From NCBI GenBank assembly GCA_963665595.2, contig CAXXJK010000005.1, positions 124,001 to 188,000 of the forward strand: a DNA stretch of 64,000 nucleotides. The letters run 5' to 3'. Source of the DNA: G963665595 sp963665595. GTDB lineage: Bacteria; Actinomycetota; Coriobacteriia; Coriobacteriales; CADBOM01. Position 1 is the first letter of the stretch, and the number at the start of each line of letters is the position of its first letter. The notes below the pieces were generated by a model. It searched no databases. It worked only from the letters and a program-made list of their open reading frames with translations, and was not told where the DNA came from. Of the stretch, positions 27,160 through 36,352 are shown piece after piece. The position numbers were made by a program, and so were the translations under genes.

Positions 27160-28047
27160 ATGGATCAAAACACGAGGCTGGCGGGCATCAGACGAGTGCT
27201 CTGGATCGTCTTGGCACTTAATCTTTTGGTGGCCAGCGCAAAGCTAATCTATGGGTTTATTTCAAACTCAGCTTCGATGCAGGCCGACGGTATACATTCA
27301 TTCTTTGACTCAACGGGTAATATTATTGGTCTTATCGGAATCAGATTGGCTTCAAAGCCAGCTGATGTTGAACACCCTTACGGACATCGGAAATATGAAA
27401 CCTATGCAAGCACGATCATCGGTTTATTGCTTGTGATTGCGGGTCTTTCAGTGGGTTGGGAGGCCATACAGAATCTGCTTGCGGGTTCCTCTCGTGTAGA
27501 GGTAACGCCTATTTCTTTTATAGTCATGGCGGGAACACTTGGCATCAACATCGGAGTTACCACATATGAGCATCGAGCGGCGAAGCAGCTTGGCAGCGAG
27601 GTGCTTGCTGCTGATGCGCGTCATACGCTTTCGGATGCGCTGGTATCAATCGGTGTCATCATAGGTCTCATCTGCGTACAGCTTGGTTTTCCGTTGGCTG
27701 ATCCCATTGCCGCGCTTATCGTCACAGTAATTATTTTCTATACCGCTTTCGAGGTTTTCAAGAGTTCTGCGGAAACGTTTTCAGATCATGTCAGAATTCC
27801 CGTCGAAGAGGTAACGGGCCTCATAAAAAGTCATGGTGCGGTTGCTGAGTGTCATGAGGTGAGGACTCGTGGTACTCAGTCGGCGGTTTATCTTGATTGC
27901 CACATACTGGTAAACGCTGAATGGACAGTCAGGCAGGCGCACGATCTTGCGAGTCACCTTGAAAAGGATCTTAGGGACGCGCATCCTCAACTTGTTGACG
28001 TGATGATACATATCGAACCTGACCTGCCTGAAGAGCGTAAGGCTTAG
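27160..28047 (+). CDS. Cation diffusion facilitator (CDF) metal transporter
   Basis: 295 residues from ATG 27160. Six membrane helices are followed by a cytoplasmic domain of about 90 residues. The metal-binding helices hold the motifs ADGIHSFFDSTGN (helix 2) and LAADARHTLSDAL (helix 5); the HPYGHRKYETYAS loop is also typical. Members export Zn2+, Fe2+ or Mn2+ in exchange for protons. The DxxHD-like pattern varies among metals, so the ion is not assigned. The frame stays open to 27049 and other starts (GTG 27145, ATG 27124) are possible; the chosen one begins just before helix 1. Confidence 0.9.
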   Translation: MDQNTRLAGIRRVLWIVLALNLLVASAKLIYGFISNSASMQADGIHSFFDSTGNIIGLIGIRLASKPADVEHPYGHRKYETYASTIIGLLLVIAGLSVGWEAIQNLLAGSSRVEVTPISFIVMAGTLGINIGVTTYEHRAAKQLGSEVLAADARHTLSDALVSIGVIIGLICVQLGFPLADPIAALIVTVIIFYTAFEVFKSSAETFSDHVRIPVEEVTGLIKSHGAVAECHEVRTRGTQSAVYLDCHILVNAEWTVRQAHDLASHLEKDLRDAHPQLVDVMIHIEPDLPEERKA

Positions 28048-28168
28048 ACGCGTTTCGTATTCAGGGCGCGCGCAAACCCTGACATACCCATTGACGATTC
28101 CAGATCACTTCACCTTATGGTTGTGAGCACCCCATGTTTCATATTTGATGGAAATAAGACTTTCCTCG

Positions 28169-28198
28169 GAGACATCTCTTTTGAGATATCTCTTTTTT
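28169..28198 (+). terminator. Rho-independent terminator after the CDF gene
   Basis: GAGACATCTC and GAGATATCTC form a 10-bp stem with one mismatch around TTTT, followed by six T. Its position also argues that the VanZ gene starts downstream at 28222. Confidence 0.85.
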
Positions 28199-28221
28199 GT
28201 TTAAGGATTACAATATCGCTT

Positions 28222-28731
28222 ATGAATCGTTCACGCGTACGTTTGGTAATCTGCTGGGCATTGGTGGCCTTCTGGATGGTGGCTATCTTTTCGTTTTCCG
28301 CTAAAGCAGTTAACGACTCTGATGCTCAAAGCGGATTCTTTGCTCACATAGTTGCTTCTTTGGTCGTGCCAGACTATTCTCGTCTGGCTCCGGAAGAGCA
28401 AACTCAAGCCACGCAACCCTTTAACTACCCGATTCGCAAAGTTGCACATCTCAGCGAATACGCGCTATTAGGTGCACTCGTCAGTATTGCGCTGATGGTA
28501 TCGCGGAGCAAAGAGAGATCAAACAGTTATGCGATGGTCGGAGGCCTCGCGCTGTTGATATGCGCTCTCTATGCGGCATCTGATGAGATTCACCAGCTGT
28601 TTATTCCCGGTCGATCCAGCCAATTTAGCGATGTTTGTATAGATATTGCCGGTGCGTTGATTGGCATACTGGTGGTAGGGGGAGTACAAATACTTTGGGC
28701 GCGATGGAATCGCATGCGCACCTTGCAGTAA
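28222..28731 (+). CDS. VanZ family membrane protein
   Basis: 169 residues with about four membrane helices. VanZ hallmarks are FWMVAIFSFSAKA near the N-terminus, the KVAHLSEYALLGALV segment with its conserved His, and AASDEIHQLFIPGRSSQFSD, a near-invariant loop. VanZ proteins are linked to glycopeptide (teicoplanin) tolerance in some hosts, but most chromosomal members have no proven role. The ATG lies 14 bases after AAGGA; an upstream in-frame start at 28117 would cross a terminator and is rejected. Confidence 0.9.
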   Translation: MNRSRVRLVICWALVAFWMVAIFSFSAKAVNDSDAQSGFFAHIVASLVVPDYSRLAPEEQTQATQPFNYPIRKVAHLSEYALLGALVSIALMVSRSKERSNSYAMVGGLALLICALYAASDEIHQLFIPGRSSQFSDVCIDIAGALIGILVVGGVQILWARWNRMRTLQ

Positions 28732-28979
28732 TGAAAGCAGATCGCTACACTACTCAATGCATCATTGCTTGTGTATATGAGAATTCCACGCATACGGTTG
28801 TCAATGAGAAGAACTACTGTTTCATATTGTCAGCAAGAGGGTCCTTCATTGATATTGACGATGTTATACACACCGAAAAATAATGAACAAATGCAAGGTT
28901 TTTCAAAACTGATATGCGGCATCTCTTACATACATGATATGTTTTGAAGGAAAAATAAGAAAGAGAAGGGAGCCAATTC

Positions 28980-29822
28980 ATGGCTGAAGAATGTGATCAC
29001 GGCTGTTCTAGCTGTGCCAGTGCGGATTGTTCGGATCGGCAGGCAGAGGAAGACAAGACACGTGCGGGTAATCCGGCATCTCACGTGAAAAAGGTTATTG
29101 GTATCGTTTCAGGAAAAGGTGGAGTGGGCAAGTCGTCGGTCACGTCGCTTCTGGCCTCTTCTATGGCCAAAAAAGGGTATAAAGTTGGCATATTAGATGC
29201 TGATATGACGGGAGCTTCCATTCCTAAGGCGTTCGGGGTGAAAGGGGGCCTTCTCGGTTCAGAAGAGGGAATAGTGCCTGCGGAAAGCGCTGAAGGTATT
29301 CGCATTATTTCCACTAACCTTATGTTGAAGGATGAGACGGATCCGGTTATCTGGCGTGGTGCGCTTATCGCGGGTGTATTGCAGCAATTCTGGACGGACG
29401 TGTTCTGGGGAGATCTCGATTACTTGTTCATCGATATGCCTCCAGGAACTGGTGACATCATTCTGACTTCTTTCCAGAGTCTTCCTCTTGATGGAATTGT
29501 TGTTGTCACCGCCCCTCAGGATCTCGTTGCCATGATTGTTGCTAAAGCGGTAAATATGGCTCATGGGATGGATATTCCCGTTCTTGGTCTGGTTGAGAAT
29601 CTCTCGTACTTCGTCTGCGATCAATGTGGTAAAAAGCACTACATCTTTGGTGAGACCGATGTTGATGCTATCGCTCGGGATCATGATATTCCTGTAACCG
29701 CTACGCTTCCCATTGATCCTCTAGTGGCCAAGCTCTGCGACGCGGGCGAAATTAGTTCCTATGACGCCGCGGCACTTGCTCCTATTGTAGAGAAGCTCGA
29801 AAGTCTACCTACAAAGGAATAA
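28980..29822 (+). CDS. Mrp/Nbp35-family Fe-S cluster carrier ATPase
   Basis: 280 residues. The deviant Walker A GKGGVGKSS (about 45-53) is followed by DADMTGASIPKAFG and FIDMPPGTGD. The N-terminus carries a four-Cys motif (Cys5, 9, 12, 16) like eukaryotic and archaeal Nbp35, and a central CDQC pair binds a bridging 4Fe-4S cluster between monomers. Such proteins (ApbC/Mrp) deliver Fe-S clusters to target enzymes. It may work with the SufBC pair 2 kb away. ATG follows GAAGGGAG. Confidence 0.93.
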   Translation: MAEECDHGCSSCASADCSDRQAEEDKTRAGNPASHVKKVIGIVSGKGGVGKSSVTSLLASSMAKKGYKVGILDADMTGASIPKAFGVKGGLLGSEEGIVPAESAEGIRIISTNLMLKDETDPVIWRGALIAGVLQQFWTDVFWGDLDYLFIDMPPGTGDIILTSFQSLPLDGIVVVTAPQDLVAMIVAKAVNMAHGMDIPVLGLVENLSYFVCDQCGKKHYIFGETDVDAIARDHDIPVTATLPIDPLVAKLCDAGEISSYDAAALAPIVEKLESLPTKE

Positions 29823-29851
29823 CTCCGAAGCTCTCTATTGCATGACTGAGT

Positions 29852-29891
29852 AACGACCGTCCCGGGCTTTTGTGCGTGGGCGGTCGTTTTC
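29852..29891 (+). terminator. Terminator after the Mrp gene
   Basis: AACGACCGTCCC pairs with GGGCGGTCGTT with one bulge, followed by TTTTCG. The loop is 14 bases. It lies 30 bases after the stop codon. Confidence 0.8.
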
Positions 29892-29985
29892 GTTGGAGGT
29901 ATGGTGAATCTTGTCGAGTATTCTGACTAAATGTCTTAAAGTACGGCAGAATGGGAGCGTTTGAAATGTATATAGGTCAAGAAAG

Positions 29986-30435
29986 ATGCAGGAAAGCAAC
30001 GGTTCCGGTTTGAAGAAGCTCATCATTCAGTTTATTAGGTTCAGCATAGTCGGCCTTATTGCATTTAGCATTGATTACGGTCTCTTTGCGCTCCTCACTC
30101 AGGTGTTCGGAGTCTATTATCTGATATCCTCAACGATCTCTTTCATCGTTTCGGTCATATTCAACTATATTGCCAGCATGCGTTATGTGTTTAACGACGC
30201 GCGCGCTGACCTTTCGGCGATGACAAAGTTCATTGTCTTTGTCATATTGAGCGCAATCGGTTTAGGTATCAATCAGTTGGCTATGTGGACGGGCGTAGAA
30301 TTTTTCTACATCTCGCCGTTGATTGTGAAGTTTTTCGCCACAGCAATTGTTGCTATCTGGAACTTTGTGACGCGCAAGTTGTTCTATGAACGTGAGCCAA
30401 AAAACCCGAAGGATATCAACACCGATACACACTGA
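29986..30435 (+). CDS. GtrA family membrane protein
   Basis: 149 residues, four membrane helices. The signatures are FIRFSIVGLIAFSIDYGLFALL at the N-terminus, an STISFIVSVIFNYIASMRYVF segment and the C-terminal NFVTRKLFYE. GtrA-like proteins are thought to move lipid-linked sugars across the membrane for glycosylation of wall polymers or teichoic-acid-like polymers. No glycosyltransferase is adjacent. The ribosome site is weak (AGG 10 bases before ATG). It converges on the helicase with an 18-base gap. Confidence 0.9.
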   Translation: MQESNGSGLKKLIIQFIRFSIVGLIAFSIDYGLFALLTQVFGVYYLISSTISFIVSVIFNYIASMRYVFNDARADLSAMTKFIVFVILSAIGLGINQLAMWTGVEFFYISPLIVKFFATAIVAIWNFVTRKLFYEREPKNPKDINTDTH

Positions 30436-30453
30436 GCGCGCATCGTCGATGTT

Positions 30454-32100
30454 TTAGAATCCGCGTCGTAGACCGCTGCTATGCTGTCCAGGGCGCGGCT
30501 TTTTCTTGGTGGGAGATGCGACGGCTTCGCTTTTATACGCATTGAGCGCTTCGGCGGCCGCTTTCGATTTTTTAGGACGCTCCACAGGCTTTGGCGCCCG
30601 TGTATCGGTAGGCTTTTGTGGAGCAGGTTTCCGGGTAGATCCTTTTTTGTCACGAGAGGTAGTGCGTTGCTCAGAATTGGTGCTCCGTCCGCCTCCCGAT
30701 GTTCCGGGTCTCTTTTTCGGAGGGCAATTCTTCTGCTCAGTGCGCTTAACTGCCATTTCTTCAAGCTCTGTCGCGGTATGTCTTCGTGCGGGTGTCGCAC
30801 GCGTCGCTGCCAAGGGATCACACTTTGACTCAGGAGTAGCCTCAACGCCTCTTGGCCGTTGGGGGGAAGTTCCCTGCCGACTTTTACCTCTGCTCTGAAC
30901 GACGCGCTCGGCTGATCGTTCGGGAGAGGGAACAATGCGAGCGTCATGGTAGGGAAAGTCTCGTAAGTCAAAGGTTTCGATGATCTGTTTTTTGAAAAAT
31001 TCGATTTCTCGTAAGGTAGATATTTCATCGGGTCCGACAAAGGTAATGGCTACCCCGGTCTGGCCAGCGCGACCCGTACGCCCGACTCGATGCACATAGT
31101 CTTCCGGTGTTGCAGGTACATCGTAGTTAATTACGTAATCTACCTGATCAATATCGATGCCGCGTGCTAACACATCAGTTGCGACAAGAATATCAAGATG
31201 ACCTTCACGGAAATCTTTTAGGGCGCGCTCTCGTTGATTCTGCGAACGATCAGCATGAATAGCACCTGCGTAAAAACCTGCTTTTACCAAGCGCTTCATG
31301 CAGTTATCGGCTCCATGTTTGGTACGCGTGAAGACAATAACGCGCGCCCGGCCCATCTGCTCAATCAATGCTGTCAGAAGAGGAGGTTTCTGCGAGCGAT
31401 CCACGGGCATGATATATTCTTCGACGGTGTCTGCGGTCATGTCACGATGCTCAATCTCGACAAAGACGGGATCCGTTACAAATGAAGCAGCCTGTGTCAT
31501 GATGGTCTTGTCAAGCGTGGCAGAAAACAGTAAGGTCTGGCGTTTTTGAGGAACCTGCGAAACAATTTTGCGCACAGAAGGCCAAAAGCCCATGTCAAGC
31601 ATACGGTCGGCTTCATCAAGTATGAGAAATTCGACATCTTTCAAGTTGACGGCGTTGCGCTCCATGAGGTCAATCAAGCGTCCTGGCGTGGCGACGAGCA
31701 CGTCGATACCGATGTTAAGCTGTGATATTTGAGGTCCGTATTGGGTCCCGCCAACAACGGTGAGAACCGTTAGATCAACATAGGAACCAACGAGGCGAGC
31801 GGTCGCGTCAATCTGTTGGGCCAGTTCACGAGTCGGTGTGACGATAAGGGCAAAGGGACCTTTTCGCTTTTGTCTGGTGTCGGGCAAAGTTGTTTTGCGT
31901 TGATTGAGAAGATCCATTACGGGAAGCGTGAACGCGGCTGTTTTACCCGTGCCGGTTTGAGCGGCCGCACAGACATCGCGGGTCTCAAGTACTAAGGGTA
32001 TGGTCTGTTCCTGTACCGGAGTTGCCGTCAGGTATCCCAATTTCTCGACGGCATGAAGGATATTCTCGGAAAGCCCGAGCGAGCTGAATAATTTAATCAT
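30454..32100 (-). CDS. DEAD-box ATP-dependent RNA helicase (RhlE-like)
   Basis: 548 residues. All helicase motifs are visible: Q motif GYLTATPVQEQTIP, AQTGTGKTAAF, PTRELAQQI, TPGRLIDL, DEAD, SAT, and HRVGRTGRAGQ. Residues from about 380 onward form a Lys/Arg/Pro/Thr-rich low-complexity tail that probably binds RNA. Such helicases remodel RNA in ribosome assembly and decay, often at low temperature. The short N-terminus and long basic tail fit the RhlE group better than CshA, but this is by appearance only. Confidence 0.93.
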   Translation of the reverse strand: MIKLFSSLGLSENILHAVEKLGYLTATPVQEQTIPLVLETRDVCAAAQTGTGKTAAFTLPVMDLLNQRKTTLPDTRQKRKGPFALIVTPTRELAQQIDATARLVGSYVDLTVLTVVGGTQYGPQISQLNIGIDVLVATPGRLIDLMERNAVNLKDVEFLILDEADRMLDMGFWPSVRKIVSQVPQKRQTLLFSATLDKTIMTQAASFVTDPVFVEIEHRDMTADTVEEYIMPVDRSQKPPLLTALIEQMGRARVIVFTRTKHGADNCMKRLVKAGFYAGAIHADRSQNQRERALKDFREGHLDILVATDVLARGIDIDQVDYVINYDVPATPEDYVHRVGRTGRAGQTGVAITFVGPDEISTLREIEFFKKQIIETFDLRDFPYHDARIVPSPERSAERVVQSRGKSRQGTSPQRPRGVEATPESKCDPLAATRATPARRHTATELEEMAVKRTEQKNCPPKKRPGTSGGGRSTNSEQRTTSRDKKGSTRKPAPQKPTDTRAPKPVERPKKSKAAAEALNAYKSEAVASPTKKKPRPGQHSSGLRRGF

Positions 32101-32184
32101 AACGCTCAGAATAAAGCAGAATCACCTGTTATCTCAGGGCGAAGCTTTATGGGTACGGGTATAAACAAATTCTACACATGCACC

Positions 32185-32193
32185 TGTTATACT
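32185..32193 (+). promoter_or_regulatory. Extended -10 promoter of veg
   Basis: TGTTATACT gives a TG-extended -10 box (TATACT, 32188-32193) 28 bases before the veg start. No good -35 box is visible, as is common for extended -10 promoters. Confidence 0.45.
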
Positions 32194-32220
32194 GGGCGGG
32201 TCACATCTATGGAGGTTTGA

Positions 32221-32514
32221 ATGGAACTGGCACAACAAGCTGAGATTGTGGAGAATATCCACGCCACACTCGTAGAACTTACGGGTAAGCGGTTACGCGT
32301 AAAGGCTAACTTGGGACGCTCAAAGGTTGTGGAATGCGAGGGTGTTCTCACCCAAGCTCATCCCCAGCTGTTTATTGTCGAAGTTGAAGAGAAGCGTGGT
32401 CGTCTGACCAGACAGTCCTACCAGTACGTCGACGTGCTGACCGGTATGGTCGAGCTTACTGATGCGTCAAGCAATGAGCCGCTTTTTGAGGGCGTGCTCG
32501 ATTTTGCTAACTAG
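32221..32514 (+). CDS. veg: Veg family protein
   Basis: 97 residues. The pattern KRLRVKANLGRSKVVECEGV ... HPQLFIVEVEE ... SYQYVDVLTGMVEL matches the Veg family (formerly DUF1021). In Bacillus Veg promotes biofilm formation and is highly expressed; its biochemical role is unclear. ATG follows GGAGG with five bases. It is followed by a stable hairpin at 32568-32606. Confidence 0.88.
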   Translation: MELAQQAEIVENIHATLVELTGKRLRVKANLGRSKVVECEGVLTQAHPQLFIVEVEEKRGRLTRQSYQYVDVLTGMVELTDASSNEPLFEGVLDFAN

Positions 32515-32567
32515 GCTGAAGCACACGGCGTAATAGCGAGGTAGTTCGCGGGTATCTTATGGGATGC

Positions 32568-32606
32568 GACGGTTCGTGGCGTTCTCCTGAAGAGCCACTA
32601 ACCGTC
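32568..32606 (+). terminator. Hairpin after veg, upstream of ffs
   Basis: GACGGTT and AACCGTC, then GTGGC and GCCAC, form an interrupted 12-bp stem. There is no T tract, so it is a likely but not certain terminator of veg. Confidence 0.5.
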
Positions 32607-32655
32607 TGACCATGAGTTATTATATGAGGTAGAATACCTCTGTTTCACAGTGCGA

Positions 32656-32760
32656 ATATGTTGAATGGACACGAGCGGCATCATGTTTCGAACCTGGTCA
32701 GGACGGGAACGTAGCAGCCATAAGATGCCTCTGATGAGCGTTCGTGTCCACTCAACATAT
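32656..32760 (+). ncRNA. ffs: Signal recognition particle RNA (small 4.5S type)
   Basis: The signature of SRP domain IV is present: CTGGTCAGGACGGGAA with AGCAGCC opposite, forming the asymmetric loop that binds Ffh. The ends ATATGTTGA...GGACACGA and TCGTGTCC..TCAACATAT close the long hairpin. A TAGAAT -10 box lies at 32630-32635, so the primary 5' end may be a few bases upstream. The position just before dnaX is the same as in many Gram-positive genomes. Confidence 0.95.
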
Positions 32761-32791
32761 CTGTTCTGTTCTTTGGACAGGGGATACCAAC

Positions 32792-34627
32792 ATGGTTCAA
32801 TCACTATATCGCAAATATCGTCCACAGACATTTGACGAGGTCATCGGGCAAGAGCATGTAGAGCAGACACTTCAAAATGCGCTCGCAAATAATGTTATCT
32901 CGCATGCCTATCTTTTCTGTGGTCCTCGTGGTACCGGCAAGACCACCACGGCACGCGTTCTTGCGAAATCGTTACTCTGCGAAAAAGGGCCAACAGCTAC
33001 ACCAGATGGCACGTGCCGCGACTGTTCAGATATAGCCGTGGGAGTTCATCCTGATGTCTATGAACTAGATGCCGCTTCCCGTACGGGAGTGGAAAATGTT
33101 CGCGAGGAAATCATTTCACGTGTCGCATATGCGCCCACGCGAGGCTCATATAAGGTTTACATCATCGATGAGGTTCACATGCTTTCAACAGCGGCGTTCA
33201 ACGCGCTGCTCAAAACGTTGGAGGAGCCTCCCTCTCATGTCGTGTTCATCCTCTGCACTACTGATCCGCAGAAGGTGCCTCCCACCATCATATCGCGTTG
33301 TCAACGTTTTGATTTTCATCGTCTTTCAACAGAAGAGATATGCCGCTGTCTTGTTACTATCTGTGAGTCTGAGAATTTCACCTATGACCCGGCCGCTATT
33401 GAACTTATCGCTAGACAAGCAAGTGGGGGCATGCGCGATGCCATCACGGCGCTTGAGCAGGTTGCGGTTTTTGGCAGTGGCGATGTACGCCTTGAGGCGG
33501 CGGAGAATCTTCTTGGCGATACCGGTGTTGATCAACTCTTTGAGATAACTGATTTCATCTGCCATCATGACGTGGCGGGGTGTTTTACTTGGGTAGCTTC
33601 ATTTCTCCAGGGTGGCATAGATATTACTCATTTTGTTCGTAATCTAACGGCACATGTTCGCAATCTCTATGTCGTTGCTCTGACAGATTCGCGCGTGGGG
33701 CTTCCTGCGCTAGATGACGCGCACTACGATAGACTAAAAATGCAGGCAACTCAGTTTGACGATGCCGACGGTATCGCTCGATTGTTGGTGATTCTCGGCG
33801 ATCTAGGGTCAGAGTTGCGTGCGGCGGCCGACGCACGACTTGTCCTTGAAATCGCTTTGGTGCGTATGGCGCGGCCTGATGCTGATTGGACGCTTGAAGG
33901 TCTTGCGGAGCGCCTGACTAGGCTTGAACAGCAACTAAGCTCAGACGGCGGGTCTCAGATGATGACTTCTCGAGACTCGAGACACCCTCAGCAGTCAGCT
34001 CCTTCGAGCGGAGAGAAACCTCTTCAATCTTCAGATAGCGGTGTTGTTTGTGCTGCTTCTCCGGTGAAAAGGAAGGCACCTGCTGAGCGTGATGTTTCCC
34101 CTGTTCAAAGGGGTTTGATAGGTCACTCTACTTCCACGACTTCCGCTGAGGTTCAACGGGCGTTTCGTCAGATAGTGTCGGGTGTCAAGGAGCAGAGGCC
34201 CTCCGTCGCGGCACTTTTTGGAGGAGCTATTCCTCATTTAGACAGCGCTCAGTCAACACTTACGATTGAACTACCTCAAGCAGCACTGTTTGCGTTGAAG
34301 CAACTTGAACGACAAGATAATGCGAGCATGGTACTCGGACTTGCTCGTTTGGTTTTTGATGAGAACATCAAGATAGTCTACGTTTTAAGCAACACTTCTG
34401 ACTCCGTTGAGACGATGCCGAGACATGATTCAGAACACCCGTCCACTTCGCCGCATGATATGGATCCGCAGCCGTTGGACTTACTGAGTACGGTAGACGC
34501 GTCTATGAACACCCTCGGAGATTCTTCGGCTCATTCTACCAATAATCTTTTGACTGGTAGTTTTGACGATATTTTATCTGCAAGTTTTGGGGAAGGTGTC
34601 GTATTTGAGGAAGTCAAAGATTCTTAA
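32792..34627 (+). CDS. dnaX: DNA polymerase III subunit gamma/tau
   Basis: 611 residues. The start MVQSLYRKYRPQTFDEVIGQ is characteristic. Walker A is GPRGTGKTT, DEVHM is the Walker B region, and ISRCQRFDF (sensor) follows. It is the clamp-loader ATPase of the replisome. In the zinc module the second of four usual Cys is Asp (C-x8-D-x2-C-x2-C). The C-terminal ~230 residues are a divergent tau-like tail. ATG 32792 follows AGGGGA; the frame extends back into ffs but that part is not coding. No clear programmed frameshift site was seen. Confidence 0.96.
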   Translation: MVQSLYRKYRPQTFDEVIGQEHVEQTLQNALANNVISHAYLFCGPRGTGKTTTARVLAKSLLCEKGPTATPDGTCRDCSDIAVGVHPDVYELDAASRTGVENVREEIISRVAYAPTRGSYKVYIIDEVHMLSTAAFNALLKTLEEPPSHVVFILCTTDPQKVPPTIISRCQRFDFHRLSTEEICRCLVTICESENFTYDPAAIELIARQASGGMRDAITALEQVAVFGSGDVRLEAAENLLGDTGVDQLFEITDFICHHDVAGCFTWVASFLQGGIDITHFVRNLTAHVRNLYVVALTDSRVGLPALDDAHYDRLKMQATQFDDADGIARLLVILGDLGSELRAAADARLVLEIALVRMARPDADWTLEGLAERLTRLEQQLSSDGGSQMMTSRDSRHPQQSAPSSGEKPLQSSDSGVVCAASPVKRKAPAERDVSPVQRGLIGHSTSTTSAEVQRAFRQIVSGVKEQRPSVAALFGGAIPHLDSAQSTLTIELPQAALFALKQLERQDNASMVLGLARLVFDENIKIVYVLSNTSDSVETMPRHDSEHPSTSPHDMDPQPLDLLSTVDASMNTLGDSSAHSTNNLLTGSFDDILSASFGEGVVFEEVKDS

Positions 34628-34722
34628 ATGATTGAACGGGGATAATAGGTAGGGTAGGACCTACCACACTGATATGATGAATCGACTGGCAAACAGTCAC
34701 GACATGATATGGGGAATTTGCT

Positions 34723-35037
34723 ATGGCTATGGATATGGCAAGAATGATGAAACAGGCACGCAAGATGCAAGAAGATCTCGCGAAAGCTCAGGAAGAAATT
34801 GCGCAGATGGAATTTGCGGCGAGTGCCGGAGGCGGTATGGTAAACGCTGTGGTGACCGGCAACAACAAGATTGTTTCTGTTACGATTGACCCCGAGGCCG
34901 TTGACCCTGAGGATGTCGAAATGCTCCAAGATATGATAGTAGCTGCCATCAATGAGGCACTCCGTACTGCCGAGGAAACCTCTTCAAGTAAAGTTGGCTC
35001 TCTGACGGCAGGACTCAATATTCCTGGACTGATGTAA
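34723..35037 (+). CDS. ybaB: YbaB/EbfC family nucleoid-associated protein
   Basis: 104 residues. MARMMKQARKMQEDLAKAQEE is the typical N-terminal helix, followed by the conserved strand VTGNNKIVSVTIDPEAVDPED. These dimers bind DNA and affect nucleoid structure. The order dnaX-ybaB-recR is conserved widely. ATG lies seven bases after GGGGA. Confidence 0.95.
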   Translation: MAMDMARMMKQARKMQEDLAKAQEEIAQMEFAASAGGGMVNAVVTGNNKIVSVTIDPEAVDPEDVEMLQDMIVAAINEALRTAEETSSSKVGSLTAGLNIPGLM

Positions 35038-35091
35038 GCCAGACTTCAAGTCGTTATCATCAGATGTGACACTCTAAGACTGAAGAGATGT

Positions 35092-35691
35092 ATGATGAAA
35101 GAATCTCTCACAATACGACGTTTGCTTGATGAGTTCGAGCGATTACCGGGTATTGGGCCAAAATCGGCCCAGCGCATTGTGTATTGGTTGCTCAACGCTG
35201 AGTCCGCGGATGCGACGCGTCTGGCTGAAGCTATTATCGAGGTAAAACAGACCGTACATTTTTGTCGGCAATGTTTCAATTATGCTGAAGGTGATCTGTG
35301 CGCTGTCTGCGCCGACTATTCACGAAACCAGACTCAGATATGTGTGGTGTCAGAACCCCGAGATATTGGTGCTATTGAGCGTACGGGTGAATTTCAGGGT
35401 CTTTACCATGTTCTTGGAGGGGCAATTTCTCCGATGGATGGTATTGCGCCTGATGACCTCAAAATATCTGAACTTTTGAGACGACTGGCCGATGAACGTA
35501 TCACCGAGGTGATACTTGCCACCAATCCCAATGTTGAAGGCGAGACTACCGCATTATACCTTGCGCGTATTATCAAACCCTTGAGCATCAAGGTGACCCG
35601 TCTTGCCAGTGGTCTGCCTGTTGGTGGCGATCTCGAATTCGCTGACGAGGTAACATTAGGCCGGGCGATAGAGTCCCGTCGAGAAATGTAA
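35092..35691 (+). CDS. recR: Recombination protein RecR
   Basis: 199 residues, typical length. It has a helix-hairpin-helix (FERLPGIGPKSAQRI), a four-Cys zinc finger CRQCFNYAEGDLCAVC, a Toprim domain starting ICVVSEPRDIGAIE and the LGGAISPMDGI motif. It loads RecA with RecF and RecO during gap repair. Two adjacent ATG codons (35092 and 35095) can serve as start. Confidence 0.96.
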   Translation: MMKESLTIRRLLDEFERLPGIGPKSAQRIVYWLLNAESADATRLAEAIIEVKQTVHFCRQCFNYAEGDLCAVCADYSRNQTQICVVSEPRDIGAIERTGEFQGLYHVLGGAISPMDGIAPDDLKISELLRRLADERITEVILATNPNVEGETTALYLARIIKPLSIKVTRLASGLPVGGDLEFADEVTLGRAIESRREM

Positions 35692-35905
35692 GTTCATCGC
35701 CGGCGAGACTCTCCTACGGTTTTAAGTAGATCACATCACCATTTGCATACCTTGTGTTTCGTGCTGTATGTACGGGCGCAGTTTGCAACGTCTTTCCACT
35801 TGACGAAGTAGCCTTACGGCGGGGTTTTGCATGAGGGCTTATCTATCACAGGTATGATAGAATTTATCCGTTGTGGTTTAATCTCATTTTGAGGATAGGG
35901 GAAAC

Positions 35906-36352
35906 ATGGAGTTGAATCCTAAGGTTCGCACGGCACTTATTGTCGGTTTTATTATCGCCATTGGCCTGTTCGTGGTCGAAGCCGTCCTCGTCCTCATCCT
36001 CATTGCCTCATATGCCTTCGTAGGAGCATCAAGTGAATTTGATCCCAAGAATATAGTAGTTATCGTTGCCTATTTTGTCGTACTTGTCGTCGCCGTCGGG
36101 GGATGTATAGCACTCTTGCATTATGGGCGCAGAGATAACTTGCAGAAGGCCCGTTTGGCGGCTCGCGTGGCATTAGTTGCCTTACTACTGGATATTATTT
36201 TGAGCATCATGATGTCGGGGCTCGACTGGACTGAGTTGCTCTATCTCTATCAATTGGGGATGGTTATCTTCTTCCAGCTTTCGACTGATCGCTACCTCGC
36301 TCGTCCTGAACATTTTTCAAATCCGTTTGCCCCCAGATATTGCTGCATATAA
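35906..36352 (+). CDS. N-terminal part of a membrane protein, likely frameshifted from the next gene
   Basis: 148 residues with four membrane helices; no catalytic motif. The last residues (APRYCCI) lie after a run of five C at 36330-36334 and look out of frame. Removing one C would give ...NPFAPDIAAYKARQEKK, which joins smoothly to the next reading frame. Coriobacterial homologues of the next gene, as I recall them, are single longer proteins with a membrane N-terminus. I therefore read this as the 5' half of one gene, with either a real frameshift, slippage or a sequencing error. ATG follows GGATAGGGGAAAC. Confidence 0.75.
   Translation: MELNPKVRTALIVGFIIAIGLFVVEAVLVLILIASYAFVGASSEFDPKNIVVIVAYFVVLVVAVGGCIALLHYGRRDNLQKARLAARVALVALLLDIILSIMMSGLDWTELLYLYQLGMVIFFQLSTDRYLARPEHFSNPFAPRYCCI

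Noticed and set aside
28117..28221. Longer VanZ reading frame from 28117
   Set aside because: This extension passes through a clear terminator (28169-28198) and adds no family-like residues.
30384..31040. A 218-codon minus-strand frame
   Set aside because: It is an alternative frame of the basic low-complexity tail of the DEAD-box helicase.
33990..34130. Programmed frameshift in dnaX giving a short gamma form
   Set aside because: Only GTG AAA AGG is found near the domain border; there is no A-rich slippery heptamer with a downstream stop or hairpin that I could support.
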